Shown here: positions 15,014 through 15,199 of the stretch, piece by piece
How positions within the stretch are numbered: the stretch's first letter is position 1
Layout: the number at the start of each line of letters is the position of its first letter
Assembly: GCA_009910795.1 (NCBI GenBank)
Contig: VMEE01000066.1
Coordinates: 1 to 15,199, forward strand
Origin: Dehalobacter sp. CP
Lineage (GTDB): Bacteria > Bacillota_B > Desulfitobacteriia > Desulfitobacteriales > Syntrophobotulaceae
Direction of reading: 5' to 3'
Length of the DNA: 15,199 nucleotides
The notes under the pieces: generated by a model
Databases searched by the model: none
Seen by the model: only the letters and a program-made list of their open reading frames with translations
Told to the model about the DNA's origin: nothing
Made by a program: the position numbers and the translations under genes

Positions 15014-15035
15014 ACAGGCAATGGCCTGTGAAGGA
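15014..15035 (+). promoter_or_regulatory. Leader hairpin next to the RRM ribosome binding site
   Basis: ACAGGC (15014-15019) pairs with GCCTGT (15024-15029) around loop AATG, and AAGGA (15031-15035), the ribosome site, follows after one base. The site is eight bases from ATG 15044. A structure or bound protein here could gate translation. Confidence 0.45.
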
Positions 15036-15043
15036 TGCTTTGA

Positions 15044-15199
15044 ATGGCAAAGAAAATTTATGTTGGTAACATGAGTTACAACACCAGCGAAGAGGAACTT
15101 CGCGACCTGTTCGCACAGTACGGCACCGTACTGAGTGCAAACATCATCATTGACCGCGAGACCCGCCGCCCCAAGGGCTTCGGTTTCGTAGAGATGGAA
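15044..15199 (+). CDS. RRM RNA-binding protein, 3' end outside the window
   Basis: Fifty-two codons are visible before the window ends. The start ATG has AAGGA eight bases upstream. The N-terminus is a classical RNA recognition motif: RNP2 KIYVGN at 4-9, helix SEEELRDLFAQYG, and RNP1 KGFGFVEM at 44-51 with the aromatic F46 and F48 that stack on RNA bases. Bacterial RRM proteins of this kind are small (about 80-110 residues), single-domain, and in cyanobacteria several are cold-induced; a role in mRNA structure or stability is likely here. The long leader and its hairpin suggest control after transcription, possibly by the protein itself. Family certain; physiological role unknown. Confidence 0.93.
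   Translation, partial: MAKKIYVGNMSYNTSEEELRDLFAQYGTVLSANIIIDRETRRPKGFGFVEME

Noticed and set aside
14520..15074. 184-codon plus-strand frame across the Nudix gene and the intergenic region
   Set aside because: Antisense to the Nudix gene, crosses the RRM promoter and start in another frame, no ribosome site and an odd Cys-rich composition. The open run in the intergenic part is somewhat long for chance, so it is not fully excluded.

Overview
The window reads as a chromosomal segment of a diderm bacterium of middling GC content, most likely a free-living, non-pathogenic spirochaete of the Sphaerochaeta type. This is inferred from a run of lipoproteins whose lipoboxes mostly carry Ser before the Cys, GGDEF/HD-GYP signalling proteins of clostridial/spirochaetal flavour, a small bacterial RRM protein and good Shine-Dalgarno sites. 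No rRNA, tRNA or species-specific marker fixes the genus, so treat it as a working guess. I saw no CRISPR array, insertion sequence, phage gene or tRNA.

Layout. (1) 1-1802, + strand: a TspO/MBR-like membrane protein cut by the left edge, overlapping by ATGA a membrane protein with NapH-like Cys motifs and two [4Fe-4S] clusters. (2) 1817-6863, + strand: a two-gene cyclic-di-GMP operon with its own promoter. The first product has a dead GGDEF and an intact EAL phosphodiesterase; the second has an intact GGDEF cyclase with an inhibition site and a divergent HD-GYP. (3) 7917-6840, - strand: a membrane-anchored rhodanese and a C39-like cysteine peptidase homologue, translationally coupled, with a tail overlapping the cyclase gene. 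(4) 11636-7929, - strand: five tightly packed lipoprotein genes (an LpoB homologue, then four LPP20-like proteins) from one promoter to one strong terminator. (5) 11689-13076, + strand: a sixth, COG3014-like lipoprotein, divergent from them. (6) 14752-13075, - strand: a MutT-type Nudix hydrolase (apparently leaderless), an alpha/beta hydrolase, a 55-residue charged protein and a terminator. (7) 14854 to the right edge, + strand: an RRM RNA-binding protein with a long leader, cut by the window end.

How it fits together. The two signalling proteins look like an opposed make/break pair for c-di-GMP, each with its own extracytoplasmic sensor. The six lipoproteins have no Asp after the lipidated Cys, so by the enterobacterial Lol rule they would go to the outer membrane. 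Their packing and shared divergent control region suggest one envelope assembly built around an LpoB-like protein. If the host is a Sphaerochaeta, a genus reported to lack penicillin-binding proteins, that LpoB would need a different partner; this is the most interesting hypothesis in the window.

Six promoters share one form: a -35 box, exactly 17 bases, and an extended -10 with TGn. They settle several starts, notably GTG at 1874 for the EAL protein.
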